DNA of 8,101 bases from Clostridia bacterium (GCA_029239935.1 JARBTY010000137.1:1-8101), one strand, 5' to 3'. Shown: positions 1 to 6,275, counted from the stretch's first letter. Numbers and translations are program-made. The notes: a model not told the origin generated them from the sequence alone.

Positions 1-12
1 ACGGAGGACAAT

Positions 13-870
13 ATGATAGATTTATGGTATACAGAAAACCACCAAGATGATACTAAGTTTTCAATTAAAGTAAAGGAACATATTCATTCTGAAAAAAGTG
101 AGTTTCAACAGATTGACTTTTTTGCCAGCCAGACCTTTGGCACATTTTTTACCCTTGATGGGCTGATGATGGCGACTGAAAAAGATGAGTTCATTTATCA
201 TGATATGATTACTCATGTTTCTATGGCTGTTAATCCTGATATCAAAAGTGTGCTTATTATCGGCGGCGGCGACGGGGGCACAGCCCGTGAAGTGCTTCGT
301 TATGCCTCTGTTAAAAAAGTAGATATGGTAGAAATTGATGAACGGGTCGTGCGTTTGTGTCAAAAGTATATGCCTCAGACAGCTCATAAGCTGGATAATG
401 ATCCAAGGCTTACTTTGCATTTTGAAGACGGCCTGCAATTTGTACAGGACGCACCTTCGGCTTCTTATGATCTCATTTTAGTGGATTCAACAGACCCTAT
501 TGGTCCTGGAGAAGGCTTATTTACCTATGAGTTTTATAACAACTGTAAACGTGTCTTGAGTGATGAGGGTATTTTGATTAATCAGCATGAGAGTCCTTAT
601 TATGCCAGCTATGCTCATGAGATGAAGAGAGCTCACTCCAAAATCCGAGAGACCTTTCCGGTTGCAAAGGTTTATCAGTTCCATCTGCCAACCTATCCTT
701 CTGGACATTGGCTTTTTGGATTCGCCTCCAAAAAATATGATCCTATTAAGGATCTAAAAGCTGACAGATGGCAAAGTCTTGGTCTCAAAACAAAGTATTA
801 TAATACAGATCTTCATGTAGGTGCCTTTATGCTGCCTACTTATGTAAAAGATGCACTTGAAAACGATTAA
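13..870 (+). CDS. speE: Spermidine synthase (polyamine aminopropyltransferase)
   Basis: This enzyme transfers an aminopropyl group from decarboxylated S-adenosylmethionine to putrescine, giving spermidine and methylthioadenosine in the cytoplasm. The 285-residue protein has the full family layout. An N-terminal beta-strand domain (about 1-65, with the FGTFFTLDG strand at 42-50) precedes a Rossmann methyltransferase-like domain. The latter carries the nucleotide-binding glycine motif IIGGGDGG at 82-89, the acidic VEIDE loop at 106-110, and the catalytic DSTDP motif at 158-162, with D158 and D161 as expected active-site acids. The length is normal for bacterial SpeE. The ATG follows GGAGG at 3-7 with a 5-nt spacer. 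The gene starts at the window edge, so any upstream partner (in Clostridia often arginine decarboxylase) is not visible. A strong terminator lies 26 nt after the stop, so this is the last gene of its transcript. Confidence 0.97.
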   Translation: MIDLWYTENHQDDTKFSIKVKEHIHSEKSEFQQIDFFASQTFGTFFTLDGLMMATEKDEFIYHDMITHVSMAVNPDIKSVLIIGGGDGGTAREVLRYASVKKVDMVEIDERVVRLCQKYMPQTAHKLDNDPRLTLHFEDGLQFVQDAPSASYDLILVDSTDPIGPGEGLFTYEFYNNCKRVLSDEGILINQHESPYYASYAHEMKRAHSKIRETFPVAKVYQFHLPTYPSGHWLFGFASKKYDPIKDLKADRWQSLGLKTKYYNTDLHVGAFMLPTYVKDALEND

Positions 871-896
871 GTTTTTATCATCCGTTTAACTTATAT

Positions 897-937
897 AAAA
901 GGTCCCATTCAGCGTATCGTCTGAATGGGACCTTTTT
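897..937. terminator. Bidirectional intrinsic terminator between speE and the SLH gene
   Basis: A perfect 16-bp inverted repeat (897-912 with 921-936) encloses an 8-nt loop. The ends of the stem are A4 on the left and T5 on the right, so either strand yields a GC-containing hairpin followed by a U-tract. It sits between two convergent genes, 26 nt past the speE stop and 12 nt past the SLH gene stop, and probably serves both. Confidence 0.93.
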
Positions 938-948
938 GGCTTTTATCT

Positions 949-1869
949 TTATTGACTTTCAGCAGGTATGTTTTGCCTTACACTTGCACACAAGATATCA
1001 TTGTATGCCCAGTAGTCACTGTCTAAATCTGTGTAGGGATTGGCTGCACTAACACTATCACAACGTCTTTTAAATAATCTATTGAGTGTAACCACTGCTT
1101 CAGCTCTGGTCACATTTCTATCTTCTTCTGGTATTTTGGATAGTGCTACATCTGTATAGTCATCCAGTTTTAAAAGAATTTCATTAAATTCCTGTATGGT
1201 TACAGAATTCATTGCCCTAAAGGTGCCGTCTGGGTACGGTGTAAAGATACCTAACCTTGTAACATAGTTAATATTGTCTGTGCTATATCTTGCCGGATTC
1301 AGATCCGTATAGGTGTTGGTTTCTTTGGGCACTTGCCCCTTGGCAATAAGCCTTGCAATCATGGAGGCCAGTTCTTCTCTTGTTACTGCTTGCTCTGGCC
1401 TGAAGGTACCATCTTCATAACCTCCTACATAAGGCAGATAAACGCTTTCTTGGGGAGCAGTTGGTACGGGCGTCGGCGTTACTGTTGGAGTGGGTATAGG
1501 TGTTGGTGTGGGCCTTGGTGGCTGCTGTCCATTGCCTTCACAAATAATAAGGCAGAGTTTGGTCTCTTTTGTTTTGTCGCATTGGGTATAAATGATTCGC
1601 AGCGTATGTCTGCCGACTTTATCTTTGACTTTCTCAAAATCCATTGTATAGTTTTGAATGACTTCTGGATTTTTTTGTCCTTTATAATAGGCGCTGACAA
1701 CTATGTTTTGTCGAATTTCTTTTTCTGTTGTGCCTTGAGGCATCTCTAATTTTTTAGGTGTCACCTTTATCCCTTTAAGTAGTGATAGTTCATTGCCGTA
1801 AATAAGACCGGGAAGTAACAGGACTGCTGTCATTAAAAGTATCCCTAGTTTTTTTGTTTTACATTTCAT
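949..1869 (-). CDS. Secreted protein with Ig-like domain, Pro/Thr linker and degenerate SLH motifs
   Basis: The 306-residue product has a Sec signal peptide: basic residues at 2-7, then a hydrophobic stretch to about Y24-G25. A beta-rich region (about 28-112) resembles bacterial Ig-like folds. A Pro/Thr linker spans 117-139, and an SLH-like region spans 144-306. SLH signatures seen are GGYEDGTFRP then VTREE (149-166), YTDL then PYPDGTFR (187-218), VTRAE (253-257), and a terminal YTDL...YWAYNDI (279-292). SLH domains usually bind pyruvylated secondary cell wall polymer. Here only two TRxE motifs look intact and the last repeat is cut after its first half, so anchoring is inferred. Five cysteines occur (C97, C106, C110, C270, C294), unusual in an exported Gram-positive protein. 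I chose the ATG at 1869 over the longer frame (to 1971) because AAAGGAG lies 7-8 nt upstream and the signal peptide begins there. Confidence 0.85.
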   Translation of the reverse strand: MKCKTKKLGILLMTAVLLLPGLIYGNELSLLKGIKVTPKKLEMPQGTTEKEIRQNIVVSAYYKGQKNPEVIQNYTMDFEKVKDKVGRHTLRIIYTQCDKTKETKLCLIICEGNGQQPPRPTPTPIPTPTVTPTPVPTAPQESVYLPYVGGYEDGTFRPEQAVTREELASMIARLIAKGQVPKETNTYTDLNPARYSTDNINYVTRLGIFTPYPDGTFRAMNSVTIQEFNEILLKLDDYTDVALSKIPEEDRNVTRAEAVVTLNRLFKRRCDSVSAANPYTDLDSDYWAYNDILCASVRQNIPAESQ

Positions 1870-2032
1870 AATAAGCTCCTTTGTTGTCTCTTTTAAATTG
1901 TAGATGTATGGCTTATTATTCCATGTAGCGTGTGGAATTATTCTATGATTTGAATGTTGTGTCTCCTCCAAAGACGTCCCTACTTACCTCGCAAATCAAA
2001 CATTGGGAGACTTTTCATCATAATGCGTTGGA
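1870..2032 (-). promoter_or_regulatory. Upstream region of the SLH gene with inverted repeats (possible structured leader)
   Basis: This 163-nt gap has no convincing gene and no clear -35/-10 pair. It holds several complementary segments. A 6-bp ATTCCA/TGGAAT hairpin pairs 1918-1923 with 1933-1938. A 7-bp pairing joins 1946-1952 with 1992-1998, and a 6-bp GTCTCC/GGAGAC pairing joins 1961-1966 with 2006-2011. The last two cross each other, so they would be a pseudoknot or alternatives. I do not recognise a known riboswitch consensus. Short pairings like these can occur by chance. Confidence 0.25.
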
Positions 2033-2737
2033 TTAATCTAGAAGTGTATAGATTAGGATGCTTTCAATCTTTTTATCTTTTATATGAAAACTCATTACAT
2101 CCACATAATTAACCGGTTCATATCGAAAATCATCCTCCGCGTCACTCAATTCTCCTCCAATCAAATTTCCTTCTGGATACGCCTCTTTGAGCTTTTCGAA
2201 GCTATCTCCTACTTTAATATTTCTAATTGTAGGGTATTTCGGATCCGTAATTTCAATATTAAAGATAAAAGACTTTTTACCTTCGGCCGCATCAATAGTT
2301 TTTATAACAAGTCCAGGAAACTGGTACTGTTTTTCTGTCATGCCATTAAGCTGGTCCATATTTAACCCATCATCTTTGGAATAAGTATGAGATTTGATTT
2401 CATTCGCTTTTCCCAGCATACTCTCAATTTTTTGATCATCTACACTATCTGAAATAGCAATTGCATTCTCTTGATAAACAAACGCCAGCTGTTTTAAAAC
2501 AACATTTCCACTCTTTTCTACCGTACCTTCCTTTATTACTTCTTCAGGAACATCCGTAGAACCCTCTGCTGGCGCATCAGTCGATGTGCCAGTCTGCATT
2601 TCGTTTGAAGTATTATTGGGTGTATCAGTTACTGTGTTTTCTGGTGATTTAACTTCATTTTTTCCGCATCCTCCCAAAATCATCATACAAACTATCAAAA
2701 ACATAACCTCTATAACTATCTTTCTAAACATTTTCAT
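2033..2737 (-). CDS. Lipoprotein next to the two-component system, function unknown
   Basis: The 234-residue protein begins with a short signal peptide (1-23) and a lipobox L21-G22-G23-C24, so it should be lipidated at C24 and held on the outer face of the membrane. A flexible Thr/Ser/Pro/Glu-rich linker (about 26-75) leads to a folded domain (about 78-234). That domain has a YQFPGL strand (138-143) and an ITDPKYPT...IKVGDS segment (163-179), then a KLKEAYP helix. This recalls a small extracytoplasmic domain common in clostridial lipoproteins, but I cannot name a family with certainty. The start at 2737 is preferred over the ATG at 2743 because AGGAG is 8 nt from the former and only 2 nt from the latter. 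It lies 106 nt after the histidine kinase with its own promoter. A role as accessory or target of that kinase is inference. Confidence 0.85.
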   Translation of the reverse strand: MKMFRKIVIEVMFLIVCMMILGGCGKNEVKSPENTVTDTPNNTSNEMQTGTSTDAPAEGSTDVPEEVIKEGTVEKSGNVVLKQLAFVYQENAIAISDSVDDQKIESMLGKANEIKSHTYSKDDGLNMDQLNGMTEKQYQFPGLVIKTIDAAEGKKSFIFNIEITDPKYPTIRNIKVGDSFEKLKEAYPEGNLIGGELSDAEDDFRYEPVNYVDVMSFHIKDKKIESILIYTLLD

Positions 2738-2788
2738 TGTCATTTCTCCTTCATATCATTTAAATTAAATTGTTGATGCCACAATGTC

Positions 2789-2817
2789 ATTATAAATAAA
2801 AGTTTTATTAGAGTCAT
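2789..2817 (-). promoter_or_regulatory. Sigma-A-type promoter of the lipoprotein gene
   Basis: Read on the minus strand, ATGACT (2812-2817, four of six matches to TTGACA) is followed after exactly 17 nt by a perfect TATAAT (2789-2794). It lies in the gap after the kinase stop, about 50 nt upstream of the lipoprotein start, so the lipoprotein can be expressed apart from the regulator-kinase pair. No terminator is visible between kinase and lipoprotein, so read-through is also possible. Confidence 0.7.
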
Positions 2818-2843
2818 AACAAACTGGTATCATTCTTGTAACA

Positions 2844-4241
2844 TTAGGCTAAGGGAAGCAAAAGTGAAACGGTTGTTCCGACTCCAACCTCACTTTCCAT
2901 AATTAATTGGCCATTGAATTTTTTCACAATCTCTCTACACAGAGAAAGTCCCAGCCCAGAACCTTTAGCAATATTTGAATTTTCCGCCCTATAAAATCTC
3001 TCCTGTACCAAAGAAAGGTCACTCTTATGGATGCCAATACCTTGATCACTTATTTTTATAACTGCTGCATTTTGACCAATAGACGTCTCTACTCTAATAT
3101 GGCCTCCTACCTTTGAATATTTTATTGCATTATCTAAAATATTCGCAATTGCATGTGACATCAATATTTTATTTACATCCGCTAAAACGCCGTTTTCCAA
3201 ATCTATTTCTATTGCTATCTCTCTTTTTTCTGCTTTTGGCTTCATCTCTTGAATAACACTATACGTTAATTCTGATAAATCTTCTTTTTCTATGTTAAGT
3301 TCCTGTACTGCTTTATCAAATTTAGAAAGTATTAACAGTTCATGAATAAGCTTTGTAAGACGATTCGATTCATTTAACAGATGAAAATATATCTTTTTTA
3401 AATCCTTATTCTCATTTTCCCCTTCGTATAAATATTGAGAAAACCCACGAATTGCCGCAAGCGGTGTTTTTAGCTCATGAGATACATTCGAAACAAATTG
3501 CTTTTGATACTGAATATAGTCATTTAATTTAATACCCATCTGATTTAATCCTGCTGCAAGCATCCCCAGTTCATCTTTTCTGTTTAATTCCACCTGTTCA
3601 AATATCTGCTTGGAGAACTTTTCTGTTGCCCCAAGAAGATATTTAATTGGCTTTGTTGTTTTACGGGCAATGTACAAGCTTGAAAGAGTTATCAAAAAAG
3701 TAAACCCAACTGCACCGATTAATAATATATATCTTATCTTATCCATGATTTCATAAAAATAAGATATGTTTTCCACTATCTCAAAAACGTAAACATTTTG
3801 GTAATATTTATCTTGAATAGGTATCGCAAAATAAATTAGGCTATTATTTGTAACGATGTAAGAATAATTCCCTTTCAAGGCATTTCTAATATTTTCTTTA
3901 AAAATCCTAGGGGAGCCGTTATTCACTACTATTCCATTTGCAGCCAACCCTAAAAGATTCAGATTATTATCATAGATTCTAACTTCCCTTCCAGAAGCTT
4001 TTAAAACTTCGAGGACATTCTTTGCCAACTCTGAAGATTTCATATGAGTAGTTGATTGTTCATACCGTGTCAGTGTTTCTCTAAAAGATAGCTCACAAAT
4101 ATCAGCCTTTTCCATCATCTGCTTCTCTATGGTCACAAAGCTAAAGTAATCAATGGCTTGATTAACCCAGATAATAATAATGGCAAAAGATACTATAGAG
4201 AAAAATAAATAACTTAAAAGCAGCTTGGTTGCATACTTCAA
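2844..4241 (-). CDS. Membrane sensor histidine kinase (HAMP-HisKA-HATPase)
   Basis: This 465-residue kinase should autophosphorylate and pass the phosphate to the regulator encoded just before it. TM1 is about 8-26, an extracytoplasmic sensor region about 28-168, TM2 about 170-191, a HAMP linker about 192-245, and a HisKA dimerisation helix has phospho-acceptor H255 in VSHELKTP. The ATPase domain shows the N box (N367, N371), G1 D399-x-G-x-G403, F box RFYRAE (415-420) and G2 GSGLGL (427-432). All catalytic motifs are present, so it looks functional. The sensor region has no motif I can tie to a ligand; its size and mixed strand/helix character would fit a single PAS/Cache-like (PDC) fold. It starts with TTG, four bases inside the end of the regulator gene, behind GGAGG with a 9-nt spacer, so the two are translationally coupled. 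The ligand cannot be deduced. Confidence 0.95.
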   Translation of the reverse strand: MKYATKLLLSYLFFSIVSFAIIIIWVNQAIDYFSFVTIEKQMMEKADICELSFRETLTRYEQSTTHMKSSELAKNVLEVLKASGREVRIYDNNLNLLGLAANGIVVNNGSPRIFKENIRNALKGNYSYIVTNNSLIYFAIPIQDKYYQNVYVFEIVENISYFYEIMDKIRYILLIGAVGFTFLITLSSLYIARKTTKPIKYLLGATEKFSKQIFEQVELNRKDELGMLAAGLNQMGIKLNDYIQYQKQFVSNVSHELKTPLAAIRGFSQYLYEGENENKDLKKIYFHLLNESNRLTKLIHELLILSKFDKAVQELNIEKEDLSELTYSVIQEMKPKAEKREIAIEIDLENGVLADVNKILMSHAIANILDNAIKYSKVGGHIRVETSIGQNAAVIKISDQGIGIHKSDLSLVQERFYRAENSNIAKGSGLGLSLCREIVKKFNGQLIMESEVGVGTTVSLLLPLA

Positions 4242-4936
4242 ACCGTATCGCCTCCAAACTGATAACCGAAACCATAGATGGTTCGTACATATCTTGGGTT
4301 CTCAGAATCATCTTCCAGTTTCTTTCTAAGCCGCATAATTGTCATATCAACACTTCGACTGTCACCTAAATAATCGTATCCCCATATGATTTCCAAGAGT
4401 TCATCTCTCGTAAAAATCTTTTTGGGCCTTTTTGCAAGAGTTATAAGAATTTTAAATTCTTTTGCTGTCAAAAAAATGGGGCTTCCACCCTTTAACACCC
4501 TTTTTGTCTCCAAATCAATTTCCAGTTCCCCATATCTAATGGGTTCCATATCTTCATCTTTAATGGGCTCATTTGATTCATACCTTCTTAACACAACTTT
4601 TATTCTAGCTATGAGTTCTCTAGTATCAAAAGGCTTTGTCATATAATCTTCTGCTCCAAGCTCAAGCCCTAACACTTTATCAATCGTTTCATCCTTTGCA
4701 GATAACATTATAACGGGAATAGTGGATTTTTTGACTATTTCTCTGCAAAGATCATATCCGGAATAGTCAGGTAACATTAAATCCAGCAAAACCAAATCTG
4801 GATGAAAGGAGTTGATCTCCATAAGTCCAATAGCACCGTTTTCAGCAGTTTTTACCTGAAAATTTTCTCTCTTAAGCACTAATTCAATCAGTTCTCTAAT
4901 TGCAGTCTCATCGTCAATTACAAGAATTTTTTTCAC
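4238..4936 (-). CDS. OmpR/PhoB-family response regulator
   Basis: The 232-residue protein has a receiver domain (about 1-118) and a C-terminal winged helix DNA-binding domain (about 130-230). Receiver residues are all in place: the acidic pair D8-D9, phospho-acceptor D52 in LLDLMLPD, S79 and K101 in TKPFD. The wing region carries the usual SVDMTIMRLRKKLE recognition helix (about 195-208) and the YGFGYQF C-terminal hairpin. It should bind direct repeats upstream of its target promoters once phosphorylated by the kinase encoded next. The start codon is GTG, supported by GGGAG 9 nt upstream. It is the first gene of the regulator-kinase unit, with a 4-nt overlap (TTGA). The targets are not shown; the adjacent lipoprotein is one candidate. 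It is closest in general layout to PhoP/WalR-like regulators, but no ortholog name is warranted. Confidence 0.96.
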   Translation of the reverse strand: MKKILVIDDETAIRELIELVLKRENFQVKTAENGAIGLMEINSFHPDLVLLDLMLPDYSGYDLCREIVKKSTIPVIMLSAKDETIDKVLGLELGAEDYMTKPFDTRELIARIKVVLRRYESNEPIKDEDMEPIRYGELEIDLETKRVLKGGSPIFLTAKEFKILITLAKRPKKIFTRDELLEIIWGYDYLGDSRSVDMTIMRLRKKLEDDSENPRYVRTIYGFGYQFGGDTV

Positions 4937-4965
4937 TTAGAAATTCTCCCTTTTAAAGTAATATT

Positions 4966-4974
4966 ATTTTAGCA
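4966..4974 (-). promoter_or_regulatory. Candidate extended -10 element for the regulator-kinase unit
   Basis: On the minus strand TGCTAAAAT matches an extended -10 (TGnTAnnnT), about 30 nt before the GTG start, leaving a short leader that holds the ribosome binding site. No good -35 hexamer sits at 16-18 nt, so this is tentative. Confidence 0.3.
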
Positions 4975-5009
4975 CAATAGATCGTAACCCTTTTCCAAAG
5001 CTACATCCC

Positions 5010-5160
5010 TCAGTCCTTATTTAGTATGACCTTATCTATTAAATCTAAGCCTTCATTTAAATCAGTAAACGGTGTATATAAAATCTTCTTACCATTATAA
5101 TTCGCATCATAATCGTTCTCTACATCCTCAGTACCAATATGGTTATCAACCCCTAATTTA
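5010..5160 (-). pseudogene. Unidentified 3' remnant of a coding sequence
   Basis: A minus-strand frame ends at TGA (5010-5012) and stays open back to about 5201, but has no ATG/GTG/TTG start with a ribosome binding site. The encoded tail reads like real protein, with VDNHIGTEDVENDYD, then NGKKILYTPFTDLNEGLD and a hydrophobic-charged IDKVILNKD end. The upstream part of the frame (5168-5201) is better explained as a terminator hairpin, and TAA and TGA codons in frame lie just beyond it. I therefore read it as the last 50 or so codons of a gene whose front has been lost, probably when the DUF4160-DUF2442 segment arrived or was rearranged. I cannot assign a family. It could still be chance. Confidence 0.4.
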
Positions 5161-5167
5161 AAGCATG

Positions 5168-5194
5168 AAAAAACTCCTAAGATATACTTAGAAG
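5168..5194 (-). terminator. Intrinsic terminator downstream of the DUF4160-DUF2442 unit
   Basis: On the minus strand, CTTCTAAG pairs with CTTAGGAG (5187-5194 with 5174-5181, eight pairs including one G-U) around a 5-nt TATAT loop, directly followed by six T (5168-5173). It points away from DUF2442, about 175 nt after its stop. No other terminator is nearer, so it probably ends that transcript or a small RNA made from the gap. Confidence 0.75.
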
Positions 5195-5325
5195 CCTCGA
5201 GTTATTTGATATATCACTTCAAAACTTTAAATACAAAGCTTTGTTTTGCATGTTTTATTTTGAAAATATCGCCCACTAAATACTGAATTCTATTTTCAAT
5301 TCGGCATGCACTGCGTACCGAATGT
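5168..5325 (-). ncRNA. Candidate structured RNA or 3' UTR with serial hairpins
   Basis: Between the DUF2442 stop and the terminator the minus strand contains successive inverted repeats. H1 pairs within 5299-5323 (11 positions with one G-U and one mismatch, 3-nt loop). H2 pairs GAAAATA with TATTTTC (5262-5268 with 5291-5297). H3 pairs CAAAAC with GTTTTG (5220-5225 with 5243-5248) and contains the 12-nt palindrome ACAAAGCTTTGT (5233-5244). H4 is the palindrome TGATATATCA (5207-5216). The terminator hairpin follows. Short frames here (one continues in frame after the DUF2442 stop to 5276) are not supported by a ribosome binding site. Either a long structured 3' UTR, a small RNA, or part of a palindromic repeat element would fit. 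I recognise no known RNA family. Confidence 0.3.
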
Positions 5326-5368
5326 CCTCCAAATACATAAGAAAAGACCTAGATTTCACACTAATTCT

Positions 5369-5668
5369 TTACCTGTGTACAAACAAAAATGCTGGTTCTT
5401 CCACTTCAGGGCAATTTTCATAGATTGAAAAAGGGTCAATATCAAGACACGTTGACTCATCATAATTTCCCTCTATGTCCCAAGCAAGCGTTCCATTAAG
5501 TACCGAACATGTTTTTTTGAATTTTTCTATATCCTGTAAGGGTGTAAATATACCTTTTGTTACTAATTCTTTCGCATCATATAGTTTTATACTCCCATCA
5601 TCAAAATACACATATACTGTGTAATCGTCTGTCGGGATTGCTTGAATAACTTCTGGAAAGTAATCCAT
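5369..5668 (-). CDS. DUF2442 protein, second gene of a DUF4160-DUF2442 pair
   Basis: The 99-residue soluble protein matches the DUF2442 pattern: an early strand pair YTVYVYFDDGSIKLYD (about 17-32), a central helix-forming stretch LQDIEKFKKTC (about 44-54), and the LNGTLAWDIEGNYD...LDIDPFSIYE segment (about 57-84) equivalent to the family's typical W-x-x-G-x-D-L-D-P-x-x-x-Y ending. DUF2442 is a small fold often found beside DUF4160, sometimes fused to a helix-turn-helix, and its molecular role is not established. No HTH is present here. The ATG follows AAGGAGGG with a 6-nt spacer, 12 nt after the DUF4160 stop, so both are surely co-transcribed. The C-terminus (EEPAFLFVHR) runs a little past the usual domain. 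A toxin-antitoxin-like role is inference from the two-small-gene layout only. Confidence 0.85.
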   Translation of the reverse strand: MDYFPEVIQAIPTDDYTVYVYFDDGSIKLYDAKELVTKGIFTPLQDIEKFKKTCSVLNGTLAWDIEGNYDESTCLDIDPFSIYENCPEVEEPAFLFVHR

Positions 5669-5680
5669 CTTTTTCCCTCC

Positions 5681-5941
5681 TTAACTTAACGGTGCGATTT
5701 TGTAAAGTGGTTGATGTTCTCTTGCTAATTCCCAGTCTTGCATCAATTCGTCTTTATGAAGCTCTGCCCATGCTAATACAAGTTTTAACTGTCTTTTAGG
5801 CAATCCGCCCTTAATCACTCTGCCGTTAATAATATCAACTAACGCCTTATTACCATTATACTCTGCATGGAAATGCGGTGGTACATGGTCATTATAATTA
5901 ATAGTAATCCTAATTCCAAAAAACATGCATATTTCTGGCAC
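5681..5941 (-). CDS. DUF4160 protein, first gene of a DUF4160-DUF2442 pair
   Basis: The 86-residue protein is a clear DUF4160 member. It opens with PEICMFFGIRITI, followed by the hallmark NDHVPPHFHAEYNG (about 17-30) with closely spaced histidines (H19, H23, H25), then ALVDI..GRVIKGGLP and a C-terminal helix KLVLAWAELHKDELMQDWELA (about 53-73). The histidine cluster suggests a metal or catalytic site, but no activity has been proven for the family that I know of. Start is GTG, supported by AGAGGAG with an 8-nt spacer; the family typically begins MPxI, which agrees. It is the lead gene, 12 nt from DUF2442, behind a strong promoter. Such pairs are scattered among genomes, with the look of a mobile two-gene cassette; which partner, if either, is harmful is unknown. 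Confidence 0.88.
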   Translation of the reverse strand: MPEICMFFGIRITINYNDHVPPHFHAEYNGNKALVDIINGRVIKGGLPKRQLKLVLAWAELHKDELMQDWELAREHQPLYKIAPLS

Positions 5942-6011
5942 TTTCTACACTCCTCTTTCTTCTGTTTTCAATAGTATACCATATATTCCTTTGCTCCAGT
6001 GAATTTTATCC

Positions 6012-6040
6012 ATTTTACACAATACCCTTGGTTATGTCAA
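6012..6040 (-). promoter_or_regulatory. Strong sigma-A-type promoter of the DUF4160-DUF2442 unit
   Basis: On the minus strand a perfect TTGACA (6035-6040) is followed after exactly 17 nt by TAAAAT (6012-6017, five of six). It sits about 70 nt upstream of the DUF4160 GTG and leaves a leader of roughly 60 nt. It is the best promoter match in the window. I see no clear operator palindrome overlapping it. Confidence 0.8.
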
Positions 6041-6049
6041 GTCCTCCAT

Positions 6050-6233
6050 TTATCTACTCGTCATCTTGATTCCTTTGTATGGCCTTTGCACTATAGTATG
6101 TTCTTTTCCTCGGGACAATTTTGTGTTGGTATCTGCTAATTCTTTTATAATCATATCCACATATTCCAATACATTCACTTATATTTGCTTCTAAAAGAAT
6201 TTTTTTTAGAATTTGAAAGTCTCTATTCTCCAT
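6050..6233 (-). pseudogene. Short decayed coding stretch upstream of DUF4160-DUF2442
   Basis: Two overlapping minus-strand frames look protein-like. Frame A is an ATG-start 59-codon frame at 6054-6233, beginning MENRDFQILKKILLEANI. Frame B is a 42-codon frame at 6050-6178 after a stop, containing LEYVDMIIKELADTN and TIVQRPYKGIKMTSR. Neither has a ribosome binding site. The start of frame A faintly resembles the N-terminus of HEPN/HepT-type proteins, which is weak. A frameshifted remnant of one gene is the simplest reading. The end abuts the DUF4160 promoter. It may also be a genuine 59-residue hypothetical protein, or nothing. Confidence 0.3.
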
Positions 6234-6275
6234 AAATATTAACCACGCTAGTTACTCGTATCATAGCATTATTTG

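Noticed and set aside
61..438. Minus-strand 125-codon frame inside speE
   Set aside because: It is antisense to a clear spermidine synthase, has no family resemblance, and its codon pattern is a shadow of the true gene.
1453..1521. Short repetitive DNA, considered as a tandem repeat or CRISPR-like array
   Set aside because: It encodes the Pro/Thr linker of the SLH protein; units are irregular and there are no spacers.
1333..1749. Plus-strand 138-codon frame and minus 73-codon frame inside the SLH gene
   Set aside because: Both are out of frame with the secreted protein, and their Cys/Trp-rich make-up comes from the Pro/Thr linker repeat.
1870..1971. Upstream in-frame extension of the SLH gene to an ATG at 1971
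   Set aside because: It would put 34 non-signal residues before a good signal peptide, while a ribosome binding site supports the start at 1869.
1870..2032. Known riboswitch upstream of the SLH gene
   Set aside because: I could not match the conserved cores of the c-di-GMP, SAM, TPP, cobalamin or fluoride classes.
2084..2768. Three plus-strand frames across the lipoprotein gene (2084-2365, 2187-2384, 2586-2768)
   Set aside because: They are antisense to a lipoprotein with a clear lipobox, ribosome binding site and promoter, and show no family features.
4386..4646. Plus-strand 86-codon frame inside the response regulator
   Set aside because: It is antisense to the conserved linker and winged-helix domain.
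5220..5330. Minus-strand frame beginning FGGHSVR, which recalls a tyrosine recombinase motif
   Set aside because: The similarity is a few residues, with no following catalytic pattern and no start; the DNA is better described by its inverted repeats.
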